Below, in pieces: positions 15,347 through 24,022 of a stretch of 32,383 nucleotides of DNA (position 1 is its first letter; every line of letters begins with the position of its first letter). A program made the translations under genes and the position numbers. This stretch comes from a bacterium. GTDB lineage: Bacteria > Pseudomonadota > Alphaproteobacteria > Acetobacterales > Acetobacteraceae. The stretch covers positions 1 through 32,383 of the forward strand of contig DAICZL010000202.1 in assembly GCA_027311165.1 (NCBI GenBank), in the 5' to 3' direction. The notes under the pieces were generated by a model. The model ran no database searches. It was not told where the DNA came from and saw only the letters and a list, made by a program, of their open reading frames with translations.

Positions 15347-16603
15347 ATGAACACCACCCGCCGCAGTATCCTGAAAGCCAGCGCGCTCTCCGCCGCTGGC
15401 ACGCTCGCCTCGCCGTATTTCTTCCACCGCACTGCGCAGGCCGCCGATGTCATCAAGGTCGGCGTGCTGTTCTCGCAGACAGGCGGATTGTCGATCATCG
15501 AGAAATCGCTGGCCGACGCGACGCTGATGGCGATCAGCGAGATCAACGCCACCGGCGGGGTGCTGGGCAAGCAGATCCAGCCGATCGTGGAGGACGGCGC
15601 ATCCGATCCCAAGACCTTCAACGAGAAGGCCTCGAAGCTGGTCATCCAGGATAAGGTGCCGACGGTCTTCGCCTGCTACACCTCGGCCAGTCGCAAGGCG
15701 GTGCTGCCGGTGTTCGAACGCCGTGCCAACCTGCTGTTCTACCCGACGTATTACGAAGGCTTCGAGTGCTCGAAGAACGTGGTCTACACGGGCGCGGTAC
15801 CGAACCAGCAGCTTTCCAACTTCATTCCCTGGATCATTAAGACCCTGGGCAAGAAGAAGTTCTTCATCGTCGGCTCCAACTACATCTATCCGCGCGAGAT
15901 GGCCAAGGTCTGCAAGGTTCTGATCGAGCAGAATGGCGGGCAATGGGTGGCCGACGAGTACCTGGAACTGGGCGACTCCGAATGGGGCTCGATGGTCAAC
16001 AAGATCAAGTCCTCGGGCTGCGACGTAGTGCTGTCGAACGTGGTCGGTGACAGCGTCGTCGCGTTCTACCGCGAGTTCAAGAACCAGGGCCTGAGCCACG
16101 CCAAGCTGCCGATCTGCGCAACCGTCACCTCCGAGATCGAGATCGCCGCGATGGGGCCGGAATACGCAGTGGGCAGCTTCACGTCCTTTCCCTATTTCAT
16201 GGCGATCGACACCGATGCCAACAAGCAGTTCGTCGAGCGCTACCGGGCCTTCGTGAAGAACCCCAAGGCGGTGACCCATCATGCCCTGGAGAGCTCGTAT
16301 TTCCAGGTGTTCCTCTGGAAGCAGGCGGTCGCCAAGGCCGGCGAGGCGATGCCGATCCCGATCCGCAACGCGGTGATGGGCCAGGAATTCAACGCCCCGA
16401 ACGGGCATGTGAAGATCGAACCGGCCAACCTGCACACCTGGCTCACTCCGCGCATCGCCGAGTGGCAGGCCGATGGCCAGGGCAAGATCATCGACACCTA
16501 TCCGGCACCGATCATGCCGCTGCCCTATGTCGCCTATGGCGAGACCGAGAAGAACCTGTTCTGCACGGGCAAGGGTCTGGATACCGCCAAGCTGAAGGGC
16601 TGA
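15347..16603 (+). CDS. urtA: amide/urea ABC transporter substrate-binding protein (UrtA/FmdD type)
   Basis: A 418-residue type I periplasmic binding protein. The N-terminus carries a twin-arginine signal (TTRRSILKASALSAAG), cleaved probably near AQAA about residue 33. The mature protein resembles AmiC throughout (VGVLFSQTGGLS, FACYTSASRKAVLPVFE, FYPTYYEGFECSKN, FIVGSNYIYPREM, EFNAPNGHVKIEPANLH). UrtA binds urea and FmdD short-chain amides; sequence alone does not separate them, but the adjacency to amiCR and a shared AmiR-type leader favours amides. GGAG at 15331-15334 is 12 bases before the ATG, rather far. A strong hairpin follows before urtB. Confidence 0.92.
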   Translation: MNTTRRSILKASALSAAGTLASPYFFHRTAQAADVIKVGVLFSQTGGLSIIEKSLADATLMAISEINATGGVLGKQIQPIVEDGASDPKTFNEKASKLVIQDKVPTVFACYTSASRKAVLPVFERRANLLFYPTYYEGFECSKNVVYTGAVPNQQLSNFIPWIIKTLGKKKFFIVGSNYIYPREMAKVCKVLIEQNGGQWVADEYLELGDSEWGSMVNKIKSSGCDVVLSNVVGDSVVAFYREFKNQGLSHAKLPICATVTSEIEIAAMGPEYAVGSFTSFPYFMAIDTDANKQFVERYRAFVKNPKAVTHHALESSYFQVFLWKQAVAKAGEAMPIPIRNAVMGQEFNAPNGHVKIEPANLHTWLTPRIAEWQADGQGKIIDTYPAPIMPLPYVAYGETEKNLFCTGKGLDTAKLKG

Positions 16604-16613
16604 ACCGCCGACC

Positions 16614-16640
16614 GGCCGCCGCATGGGCGATGCGGCGGCC
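16614..16640 (+). other. intercistronic hairpin between urtA and urtB
   Basis: GGCCGCCGCAT (16614-16624) and ATGCGGCGGCC (16630-16640) form a perfect 11-bp stem with loop GGGCG. It starts about 10 bases after the urtA stop. Without a T-run it should not terminate; it is placed to stabilise the urtA part of the message, so that the binding protein is made in excess over the membrane subunits. Confidence 0.7.
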
Positions 16641-16666
16641 CCTTCCCCCCTGTCTCGCGGGTGCGC

Positions 16667-17560
16667 ATGGCCGAAATCATCTTTATCGGGCTCAGCCTCA
16701 GCTCCATCCTGCTGCTCGTGGCCCTGGGCCTCGCCATCACCTATGGCGCCATGGGTGTGATCAACATGGCGCATGGCGAACTGGTGATGGCCGGTGCCTA
16801 CGTCACGGTGCTGTCGGGCATCTGGCTGCACCTGAACATCATCGCCGCGATCCCGCTCGCCTTCCTGGTCACGGCCCTGATCGGCTATCTGATCGAGCGC
16901 CTGGTGGTCCGACGCCTCTATGGCCGGCTGCTGGATACACTGCTCGCCACCTGGGGTGTCGCCATCCTGATCCAGCAGGCAGTGCGGCTGGAATTCGGTC
17001 TCTCGTTCTTCGGCCGGCATATCGCGGGTCTGGGCGTAGGCTTGCAGAACGTCACCGTGCCGGAGGCGCTGACCGGCGCAATCACGATCGGCGGCGTGCA
17101 GGTCAATGCCTTTCGCGCCTTCATCATCGGCGTGACCGTGGTGCTGACGTTCGCTACCTGGCTGCTGATGTATCGAAGCTCCTTCGGCGTGCAGGTCCGC
17201 GCGATCATGCGCAATCCGAACATGGCCGCTGCCTGCGGCATCAACGTTCAGCGGGTCAATGCGCTCACCTTCGCCTATGGCTCGGGACTCGCCGGGGTGG
17301 CCGGCGTGATGATGTCCGGCTTCAAGACGGTGTTTCCCGATATGGGCACGCCGATGGTGGTGGACGGGTTCCTGGTGGTCGCCGCCGGCGGGGTTGGCAG
17401 CCTGCTCGGAACCATCCTGTCGGCCGGATTGCTGGGCCAGATCAATGGCATCGTGGCCTCGGTCACCAACGACATCCTGGCGCGCGCGATGGTCTTCGCG
17501 GTGGTGATCCTGATCATCGTGCTGAAACCGCGCGGCCTGTTCTCCTACCGGGGGCGCTGA
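16667..17560 (+). CDS. urtB: amide/urea ABC transporter permease UrtB
   Basis: A 297-residue inner-membrane permease of the branched-chain amino acid (LivH) type, with about eight hydrophobic segments (IFIGLSLSSILLLVALGLA, ending the first helix region; VFAVVILIIVLKPRGLF at the end). The family motif YGAMGVINMAHGELVMAGAY is present near residue 26, and the ATPase-contact loop is VRAIMRNPNMAAACGINV. The C-terminal LKPRGLFSYRGR is usual. The ATG at 16667 is taken rather than a GTG at 16661; neither has a strong ribosome binding site. It is separated from urtC by 3 bp. Confidence 0.93.
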   Translation: MAEIIFIGLSLSSILLLVALGLAITYGAMGVINMAHGELVMAGAYVTVLSGIWLHLNIIAAIPLAFLVTALIGYLIERLVVRRLYGRLLDTLLATWGVAILIQQAVRLEFGLSFFGRHIAGLGVGLQNVTVPEALTGAITIGGVQVNAFRAFIIGVTVVLTFATWLLMYRSSFGVQVRAIMRNPNMAAACGINVQRVNALTFAYGSGLAGVAGVMMSGFKTVFPDMGTPMVVDGFLVVAAGGVGSLLGTILSAGLLGQINGIVASVTNDILARAMVFAVVILIIVLKPRGLFSYRGR

Positions 17561-17563
17561 GCG

Positions 17564-18703
17564 ATGGATGCGAAACGCCGCCTGGACTACGCCACCTATG
17601 CCGTATTCATCGCCCTGATCATGTGCGCGCCGCTGGTGCTGGAGGAATTCTGGCTGAACCGCATCGCCAAGTTCCTGGTCTATGGCATGCTGGGTGTGGC
17701 GGCCTCGCTGTGCTGGGGCTATGCCGGCATCCTCAATCTGGGTCAGGGGCTGTTCTTCGGCCTCGGTGCCTACATGATGGCGATGTCGCTGAAGCTCGCC
17801 AGCCCCACCAGCCTGCAGCAGGGCTCCGACAAACCGGTGCCGGATTTCATGCTGTGGAATGCCGAGCCGGGGGCCCCCACCGATCTGTGCTGCATCAACC
17901 GGGGCTCCTTCCTGTGGCTGCCGTTCCAGCACCAGTGGTTCGGCGTGATGATGGGCCTGCTCGTGCCGGTGGTGGTGGCGGCGGGCCTGGGCTGGGTGAT
18001 GTTCCGCAAGCGCATCGCCGGAGTGTTCGTCTCGATCATCACCCTGGCGCTGGTGCTGCTGGTGCGGCTGGTGCTGATCGACGCCCAGCCGTTGACCAAC
18101 GGCTTCAACGGGCTGACCGATCTCGGCTACCTCACGATCGGCGGATTCGAATTCGACCCGTATTCCGCGGCGACCTACTATCTGGTCGCCTCCGCACTTT
18201 CCCTGTCGCTGATCCTGGCGCGGATGTTGGTGGAAACCCGCGCCGGACTGATCCTGCAGGCGATCCGCGACGACCAGAACCGGGTGCGCTATCTGGGCTT
18301 CGACGTGCCGGTCTATCAGATTTTCTTCTTCGCGGTCTCCGCGGCGATCGGCGGGATCGCCGGCATCCTGTATGTGGTGGTGGCGGATTTCGCCTCGCCG
18401 ACCTTCCTCGACCTGACCTTCTCGATCACCATGGTGATCTGGGCCGCGGTCGGCGGACGCGGGTCGCTGCTCGGGGCCTGCATCGGCGCCATCCTGATCA
18501 ACACGATCGAAGCCCGCGTCAGCGAGACCGAGGGCTTCCTGCAGGCCTGGCGGGCCATCATCGGCCTTATCTTCGTGCTGGTGGTGCTGTTCCTGCCGCG
18601 CGGCCTCGCCGGCCTCGCGAACGATGCCGGAGAGTGGCTGACCGGACGGCTGGGCGGCGGGCGCCGCCGCGCCACCGCGCCCCGCGTGGCGAGCAGCGAG
18701 TGA
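17564..18703 (+). CDS. urtC: amide/urea ABC transporter permease UrtC
   Basis: A 379-residue LivM-type permease and partner of UrtB. It has many membrane segments, the motif GYAGILNLGQGLFFGLGAYMM (broken as GYAGILNLGQG and LFFGLGAYMM) near residue 47, and an ATPase-contact loop at AIRDDQNRVRYLGFDV. A longer soluble insert (about residues 85-125, including PGAPTDLCCINRGSF) is usual in UrtC. The C-terminus is a basic tail. The stop overlaps the ribosome binding site of urtD. Confidence 0.93.
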   Translation: MDAKRRLDYATYAVFIALIMCAPLVLEEFWLNRIAKFLVYGMLGVAASLCWGYAGILNLGQGLFFGLGAYMMAMSLKLASPTSLQQGSDKPVPDFMLWNAEPGAPTDLCCINRGSFLWLPFQHQWFGVMMGLLVPVVVAAGLGWVMFRKRIAGVFVSIITLALVLLVRLVLIDAQPLTNGFNGLTDLGYLTIGGFEFDPYSAATYYLVASALSLSLILARMLVETRAGLILQAIRDDQNRVRYLGFDVPVYQIFFFAVSAAIGGIAGILYVVVADFASPTFLDLTFSITMVIWAAVGGRGSLLGACIGAILINTIEARVSETEGFLQAWRAIIGLIFVLVVLFLPRGLAGLANDAGEWLTGRLGGGRRRATAPRVASSE

Positions 18704-18716
18704 AGGAGGACGATCG

Positions 18717-19463
18717 ATGCCAGCAGCCCTGACCATCGACGGTATCGGCGTCGATTTCTCCGGCGTGAAGGCGGTCGATGGCGTCTCGATGGTGATCGAG
18801 GAGGGCGAGCTGCGGGTGCTGCTCGGCGCCAACGGTGCCGGCAAGACCACGCTGATGGACCTGATTTCCGGCAAGACCAAGAGCACCCAGGGCCAGGTGT
18901 TCCTCTACGATACCGAGATCACCAACTGGGAAGAGCCGGCGATCGCGCGCGCGGGCCTCGGACGGAAATTCCAGATCCCCAGCGTCTTCAAGGAGCTGAC
19001 CGTCCGGCGCAACCTCGAAGTGGCGAGCTGCCACAATCCCCGGGTGTTCGCCAATCTGGGCTTCGGCCTGCCGCGCGCGGCACGCAGGCGGCTCGATGAG
19101 GTGCTGGCACTGACCGGGCTCACCGCGCAGGCCGAGACGATCGCCGGCACGCTCAGCCACGGCGAGACGCAATGGCTCGAACTCGGCCTGCTGATCGTGC
19201 AGAACCCGCGCGTGCTGCTGCTGGATGAGCCGACCGCGGGCATGACCGCCGCGGAAACCCACCGCACCGCCGAAATCATCAAGGATCTGCGCGGCAGCCA
19301 CACGATTCTGGTGGTGGAGCATGACATGGCCTTCGTGCGCGAAATCGCCGAACGGATCACCGTGATGCATCTCGGACAGGTCCTGGCCGAGGGCGACATC
19401 GCAAGCATCGAATCGGATGCGCGGGTGCGGGCCGCCTATCTCGGCAGCCGGGGGATCGGCTGA
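18717..19463 (+). CDS. urtD: amide/urea ABC transporter ATPase UrtD
   Basis: A 248-residue ABC ATPase. Walker A GANGAGKT at 37-44; signature LSHGETQWLELG, the SHG-xxQWLE form that marks UrtD rather than LivG; Walker B VLLLDEPTAGM; switch His in VVEHDM. It works with UrtE to energise transport. AGGAGG at 18704-18709, seven bases before the ATG, is the best ribosome binding site of the operon. Its stop codon overlaps the urtE start (TGATG). Confidence 0.95.
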   Translation: MPAALTIDGIGVDFSGVKAVDGVSMVIEEGELRVLLGANGAGKTTLMDLISGKTKSTQGQVFLYDTEITNWEEPAIARAGLGRKFQIPSVFKELTVRRNLEVASCHNPRVFANLGFGLPRAARRRLDEVLALTGLTAQAETIAGTLSHGETQWLELGLLIVQNPRVLLLDEPTAGMTAAETHRTAEIIKDLRGSHTILVVEHDMAFVREIAERITVMHLGQVLAEGDIASIESDARVRAAYLGSRGIG

Positions 19464-20158
19464 TGCTGGCACTGCGCGCAGTCGATGGATTCTACGGCCG
19501 CAGCCATATCCTGCACGGTGTCACGCTGGATGTGCCGGCCGGGGCCATTACCGCCATACTGGGCCGCAATGGCGTGGGCAAGACCTCGCTGCTGCGCGCC
19601 CTGATGGGGCTGATGCTGCTGCTGGAGGGCGCCATCCTGCTCGATGGCCGCGACATCGCCGCCGAGCCCGCGTATCGTCGCGCCCGGGCTGGCATTGCCT
19701 ATGTGCCCCAGGGCCGCGAGATCATTCCGGACTTCTCGGTCCGCGAGAACATCCTGATGGGCTCCTTCGCTCGGTCCGACGGCAGGCGGGTGATCCCCGA
19801 CCTGGTGGGTGAACTGTTCCCCTATCTCGTGCAGAACCTGGAACGCCCGGGCGGGGTGCTGTCGGGCGGCCAGCAGCAACAACTGGCGATCGCCCGCGCT
19901 CTGGCCGCCGATCCGAAGCTGCTGCTGCTGGACGAGCCGACCGAGGGCATCCAGCCCAGTATCGTCGAGGAGATCGAGACCATCATCGTGCGGCTGAACC
20001 GCGAGGCGGGCCTCACCATCCTGCTGGTCGAGCAGAATGTCTTCTTTGCCCGCCAGGCGGCGCAGCATTTCGCGATGATGGAGAAGGGCCGCGTGGTGGC
20101 CGCCAGTGCCATCGCCGAGCTGACCGATGCGCTGGTGCATCGCCATATGGCGGTGTGA
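19463..20158 (+). CDS. urtE: amide/urea ABC transporter ATPase UrtE
   Basis: A 231-residue LivF-type ABC ATPase and second nucleotide-binding subunit. Walker A GRNGVGKT at 34-41; signature LSGGQQQQLAIARAL with the extra glutamines typical of UrtE; Walker B LLLLDEPTEGIQPS; switch His replaced by Gln in LVEQNVFFARQ, as in most LivF/UrtE proteins. It is translationally coupled to urtD. No terminator follows it directly; the Ni/Co permease gene begins about 220 bp downstream and has its own promoter candidate. Confidence 0.95.
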   Translation: MLALRAVDGFYGRSHILHGVTLDVPAGAITAILGRNGVGKTSLLRALMGLMLLLEGAILLDGRDIAAEPAYRRARAGIAYVPQGREIIPDFSVRENILMGSFARSDGRRVIPDLVGELFPYLVQNLERPGGVLSGGQQQQLAIARALAADPKLLLLDEPTEGIQPSIVEEIETIIVRLNREAGLTILLVEQNVFFARQAAQHFAMMEKGRVVAASAIAELTDALVHRHMAV

Positions 20159-20204
20159 CCGCGCTCACCGGAAAGACGCGCCACCACGGTGCTGCGAAGC
20201 GCGA

Positions 20205-20234
20205 TTGACCATGCGGGCAGAGCCGCCTTATCGT
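20205..20234 (+). promoter_or_regulatory. sigma70-like promoter candidate for the Ni/Co permease gene
   Basis: TTGACC (20205-20210) and TATCGT (20229-20234), 18-base spacer, in the 221-bp gap after urtE. This would give a leader of about 140 bases. TCGTT and AACGA form a small inverted repeat over the -10 region. No NikR-like or riboswitch consensus was recognised in the leader. Confidence 0.4.
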
Positions 20235-20379
20235 TTCAACGATCAGCGTGGTCGTAACATCACACCGGGCAGTTCTGCATCCTTGTCGTTCACCGCGGCG
20301 TAGGCGCCTTCAAAGCCGCTGGGCTTGATCGGCGGAAACACCGATGCGGACGACCGATCCAGGTGGAGAACGCTCGTTC

Positions 20380-21531
20380 ATGGCAACCCTGCTCGCACGG
20401 GTGTTCACCCACCGCTCGGTCCGGCTGGACGGACCGGTGGTGCGTATCTATGCCCTGCTGGCGATGGCCAACCTGGCGGCCTGGGCCTGGGCGCTGTTCC
20501 TGTTCCACGACCAGAAGCTGTTTCTCGGCACCGCTCTGCTCGCCTACGGGTTCGGGCTGCGCCATGCCGTCGATCCCGACCATATCGCGGCGATCGACAA
20601 CGTCACCCGCAAGCTGATGCAGCAGGGCCAGCGGCCGGTCACGGTCGGGTTCTGGTTCGCGATCGGCCATTCCAGCGTGATCGTACTGGTGGCCGCAGCG
20701 ATCGCGGCCACCACCACGGCGATGGCGGGCCGGTTCGAGGCCTACAGGGAGCTGGGCGGGCTGATCTCCACCAGCGTCTCTGCGGCCTTCCTGTTTCTGA
20801 TCGTGGCGATGAATCTGGTGATCCTGCAGGGCGTCTGGCGCAGCTTCCGCAATGTGCGGAGCGGCGGCGCCTATGTGGCCGAGGATTTCGACCTGCTGCT
20901 GAACAGAAGGGGTTTCCTCGCACGCCTGTTTCGCCCGCTGTTCCGCGTGGTCACCCGCAGCTGGCACATGTTTCCAGTGGGCTTCGTGTTCGGCCTGGGA
21001 TTCGATACCGCGACCGAGGTGGCACTGCTGGGCATCTCGGCGACCGATGCCGCGAAAGGCCTTTCCGTCTGGGCGATCATGGTGTTCCCCGCCCTGTTCG
21101 CTGCCGGCATGTCGCTGGTCGATACCACCGACGGCGTGCTGATGCTCAGTGCCTATGACTGGGCCTTCGTCAAGCCGATCCGCAAGCTTTACTACAACCT
21201 GACGATCACGCTGGTCTCCGTCCTGGTCGCGGTGCTGATCGGCGGGATCGAGGCGCTGGGGCTGCTGAGCGATCGGCTCGGGCTGAGCGGGACATTCTGG
21301 GACGCGATCGCCGGCCTGAATGATCATTTCAACAGCCTGGGCGTCATCATCATCGGCGTGTTCGCCGCGAGCTGGTTGGGTTCGGTGCTGATCTACCGGC
21401 TGCGCGGCTATGATGCGATCGAGGTGGCAATCGCCGGCGCCGTGCCGGCAGCGGCAGCGCCCTCTGCGACAATCATTTCGGACCCATCGAGCCGGACCCA
21501 GGCGCGGCGGCCTGGTTTGCCCGACCGTTGA
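20380..21531 (+). CDS. nickel/cobalt permease, NiCoT (HoxN/NixA) family
   Basis: A 383-residue inner-membrane permease. The NiCoT signature HAVDPDH (H62 to H68, followed by IAAIDN) is present, as are the other family motifs FWFAIGHSS, LGFDTATEVALL and FPALFAAGMSLVDTTDG. About eight hydrophobic segments are seen, with a soluble loop after residue 150. It imports Ni2+ or Co2+; the metal cannot be told from sequence. The start at 20380 is favoured by GGTGGAG at 20362-20368; an ATG at 20344 in frame has no ribosome binding site. No urease, hydrogenase or nitrile hydratase gene lies in the window; the only visible user of either metal is MetH (cobalamin). Confidence 0.9.
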   Translation: MATLLARVFTHRSVRLDGPVVRIYALLAMANLAAWAWALFLFHDQKLFLGTALLAYGFGLRHAVDPDHIAAIDNVTRKLMQQGQRPVTVGFWFAIGHSSVIVLVAAAIAATTTAMAGRFEAYRELGGLISTSVSAAFLFLIVAMNLVILQGVWRSFRNVRSGGAYVAEDFDLLLNRRGFLARLFRPLFRVVTRSWHMFPVGFVFGLGFDTATEVALLGISATDAAKGLSVWAIMVFPALFAAGMSLVDTTDGVLMLSAYDWAFVKPIRKLYYNLTITLVSVLVAVLIGGIEALGLLSDRLGLSGTFWDAIAGLNDHFNSLGVIIIGVFAASWLGSVLIYRLRGYDAIEVAIAGAVPAAAAPSATIISDPSSRTQARRPGLPDR

Positions 21532-21580
21532 GCAGGGGCGAGCACAACGTCCGCGCCCGGGGCACCGGGCCTGCCACAGC

Positions 21581-23932
21581 TCAGCGCCGGGCGAGCCTGA
21601 AATAGAGCTCCGCCAGCCGCGCCGGCAGATCATCGAGGCGCGTCACCTTCATGCAGTTGCCGGCCCCGAACATCGCCGCCCCCGCACCGGTGCCGCAGGG
21701 ATCGAGCGTCACCCCGAACACATCGATGCCACGCGCCTTCAATTGCCGGCTCACGCGGCGCGTGTCCTCCACCAGATCGAGCGGATCGGCCACATCGATG
21801 TCGGACGCCTCGCCATCGGTCAGCACCAGGATCAGCCGGCGATGGGTGCGCGCCGCGGCAAGCTCCGCTCCGGCATGACGCAGCGCCGCCCCCAGCCTGG
21901 TCGAAAGCCCGGGCTGCAAACCCGCCCGCCGCGCCTTCGCCGGCGCGCCCCAGGGCTCGGAGAACTCCTTCAGCCGGAACAGCCGCACATCGTCACGCCC
22001 GCAGGACGCGAAGGCGCGCAGCGCCAGCGGGTCTCCGGTCGGCGCGGTCGCCTCGGCCAGCAGCGCCACCGCCTGGCGCTGCACATCCAACACTGTGACC
22101 GGCGGTCCCGCGCCGTATCCGGCGACCCGCTCGCCGGTCGATTGGGAACAGTCGAGCAGGATCGACACCGACAGATCGCGCGCCAGCCGCACCGTGTCAC
22201 GATGGATGCGTTCGTCCGGTGGTTCGCCGCGCCGCATGGCGATCGCGGCCTCCAGCAGTGCATCCAGATCGAGATCGGGACCATCGATCTGCCGGCGCAG
22301 CCTGGCCGGCAGGCCGAGCCTGGCACCGCGCACCAGCCGGGCGATCCGCTGGCGCAGATCGGGACGCGCAGCGAGCAATGCATCGATCCGCGCGGCATCG
22401 CCCAGAGGGGGCGGCACGTCGCGCAGCGTGGTCCAGGCCGGACGCTCCACATTGCCGGCGCGGTCCCATTCCGGATAGGTGGCGACCACCACACCCCGCC
22501 CGTCGGATGCAGCCTCCCGCGCCCGTCCACCGGCAAGCGGATCGCGTTCCGGCTCGCCACGCGGCGGTGCCTCGCCAGCCTGGGGCTGCGGGCGCATCGC
22601 GTCCACCACCACCTCGATCTGATCGGCACGCTCAGCTGGGGGGTCGGTGAAATCCCACAGGCCCAGACCGTCATCGCGATAGGCTGGTTCCACGACATAG
22701 GTGCGGGCATTGAACTGCAGCCGCTGCTGGCCGAGATCGTTACCCAGAAGATTGCCGACACGCCGGCTCATCGCAGGGTCGTCCAGCCGGCCCGCATGCT
22801 CGGCGAACAAGGCCCGGCCCTTCACCACGAACGCATCGGTATCGACATAAGTCGGATCGAACAGCGCGCGGGCCAGACGCGCGAGCAGCCCGGGCGCGGT
22901 CGCGGCACCGGTGGCGGCGGCGGTGTGGAACGGCGCCCACAGCCGGCGCAGTCCAGGAAAGCGCGCCATCGCCAGCGCCTCGATACGGGCATCCTCGATC
23001 AGGCCCACCAGAGCCAGCTGCAGCGGCTTCAGCTGGCCGACCGGGAAGCGCCCGGCACCCAGCGCCACATGCGCGCTGGCATGGGCCGCTGCCGCGCGAA
23101 ACAGCAGCCGTGCGGTCTCCGGCGAGACGCCTCGATAGACCTCGGGCATCAGAACGATCCGTCCGGCAAGGCTGGTCCTTCGCGGCCAGCCACCCGGGCC
23201 GACGCCACCACTTCCCGGCATCCCATGCGGCGCAATCCGCAGCGCTGGCGGGTTGGCCCACAGCGCGGTCAGGAACAGTTTCAGACCGCGCTCGACATGC
23301 TGGAAATCGACCGTCTCGCCCAATCGGGCGAGCATCCGCCGCGCCGCCTCGTCCTCCAGCCCAAAGAATGCCAAACGACGGGCGCGGTCGGTTCCGCCGA
23401 GCTTCAGCCCGGCGGAGAGAAAGGATTGCCACCCGCCCAGCCCGGCAGGTTCCAAGATCGCCGCGACGTTGCTGGCCACCAGGGCGACGCTTTCCGGCGC
23501 CGTCTGCGCCAGGTGATGCAGACTGCGCCACCACTGCAGCATTTCGCCGGCCCCGTGCAGACGCGCGGCGACGGTCGGGCAGGCATTCAGCCCGGCCTGA
23601 GCGGCGCGCGACCCTGCGCGGCGGCACAGTTCCGCCGCCGCACGGACCACATCCCCCAGCGCTACCAACCCCAGACGCGGCTGCAGCGTCACGCTGATCT
23701 GCCAGGCAGCGACCAGGCAGCCAGGCCCGGCATTGACATTGGCAAGGTCCAGAATACCGCTGGCCCAGGCTTCCAGATCGGCGGGATCGGCCCCCGAGGC
23801 GATGTGCTGCCATGCCGGCTGGAAGGCGCTGCGCAACGCCGGCCGGGCGCCTGCCAGTTGATGCAGCCTGGCCACCGCCTGCTCCCGGTCGGTCACCAGC
23901 ACTTCCAGCCGGGGCCGTCGGGCCGGACTCAT
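21581..23932 (-). CDS. VWA-domain protein of the CbbO/NorD type
   Basis: A 783-residue protein. The N-terminal 550 residues are helical without enzymatic motifs. The C-terminal 200 residues are a von Willebrand A domain with a complete MIDAS metal site: DCSQS at 594-598, the Thr in LSTRLGAALRHAG, and the Asp in LVLTDGEASD. CbbO and NorD pair with CbbQ/NorQ ATPases as remodelling factors: CbbQO reactivates Rubisco and NorQD is needed for nitric oxide reductase. Here the partner ATPase lies 90 bp upstream and the first gene is an amidase, so amidase activation or assembly is the simplest inference. An in-frame stop shortly upstream of 23932 fixes the start region. It ends close to, and converges on, the Ni/Co permease gene (49 bp). 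Confidence 0.85.
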   Translation of the reverse strand: MSPARRPRLEVLVTDREQAVARLHQLAGARPALRSAFQPAWQHIASGADPADLEAWASGILDLANVNAGPGCLVAAWQISVTLQPRLGLVALGDVVRAAAELCRRAGSRAAQAGLNACPTVAARLHGAGEMLQWWRSLHHLAQTAPESVALVASNVAAILEPAGLGGWQSFLSAGLKLGGTDRARRLAFFGLEDEAARRMLARLGETVDFQHVERGLKLFLTALWANPPALRIAPHGMPGSGGVGPGGWPRRTSLAGRIVLMPEVYRGVSPETARLLFRAAAAHASAHVALGAGRFPVGQLKPLQLALVGLIEDARIEALAMARFPGLRRLWAPFHTAAATGAATAPGLLARLARALFDPTYVDTDAFVVKGRALFAEHAGRLDDPAMSRRVGNLLGNDLGQQRLQFNARTYVVEPAYRDDGLGLWDFTDPPAERADQIEVVVDAMRPQPQAGEAPPRGEPERDPLAGGRAREAASDGRGVVVATYPEWDRAGNVERPAWTTLRDVPPPLGDAARIDALLAARPDLRQRIARLVRGARLGLPARLRRQIDGPDLDLDALLEAAIAMRRGEPPDERIHRDTVRLARDLSVSILLDCSQSTGERVAGYGAGPPVTVLDVQRQAVALLAEATAPTGDPLALRAFASCGRDDVRLFRLKEFSEPWGAPAKARRAGLQPGLSTRLGAALRHAGAELAAARTHRRLILVLTDGEASDIDVADPLDLVEDTRRVSRQLKARGIDVFGVTLDPCGTGAGAAMFGAGNCMKVTRLDDLPARLAELYFRLARR

Positions 23933-23952
23933 CGGACGATCCGCCGGTCACG

Positions 23953-24012
23953 CATCGGCCACTCCGGCATCCTGCGCTCCGGCATCCGCCATTCCGACAT
24001 CCGCCGTTCCGA
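23953..24012. repeat. 15-bp tandem repeat, four copies, between the ATPase and VWA genes
   Basis: Four consecutive 15-base units of the form CATCCGCCATTCCGA at 23953-23967, 23968-23982, 23983-23997 and 23998-24012; the last two differ at one position and the first two are more diverged. A fifth very degenerate copy may run into the end of the ATPase gene. The array fills most of the 90-bp intercistronic space and lies just upstream of the VWA gene start, so its length could affect translation of that gene. Confidence 0.7.
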
Positions 24013-24022
24013 CACAGTCTAT

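Noticed and set aside
15338-18886. Open minus-strand frame of nearly 1,200 codons opposite urtA-urtC
   Set aside because: The plus strand encodes three recognisable transporter subunits over this range. The antisense product has no motif and spans gene boundaries.
20235-20379. Metal riboswitch in the leader of the Ni/Co permease gene
   Set aside because: The leader is long enough, but no NiCo or cobalamin riboswitch consensus could be recognised by eye.
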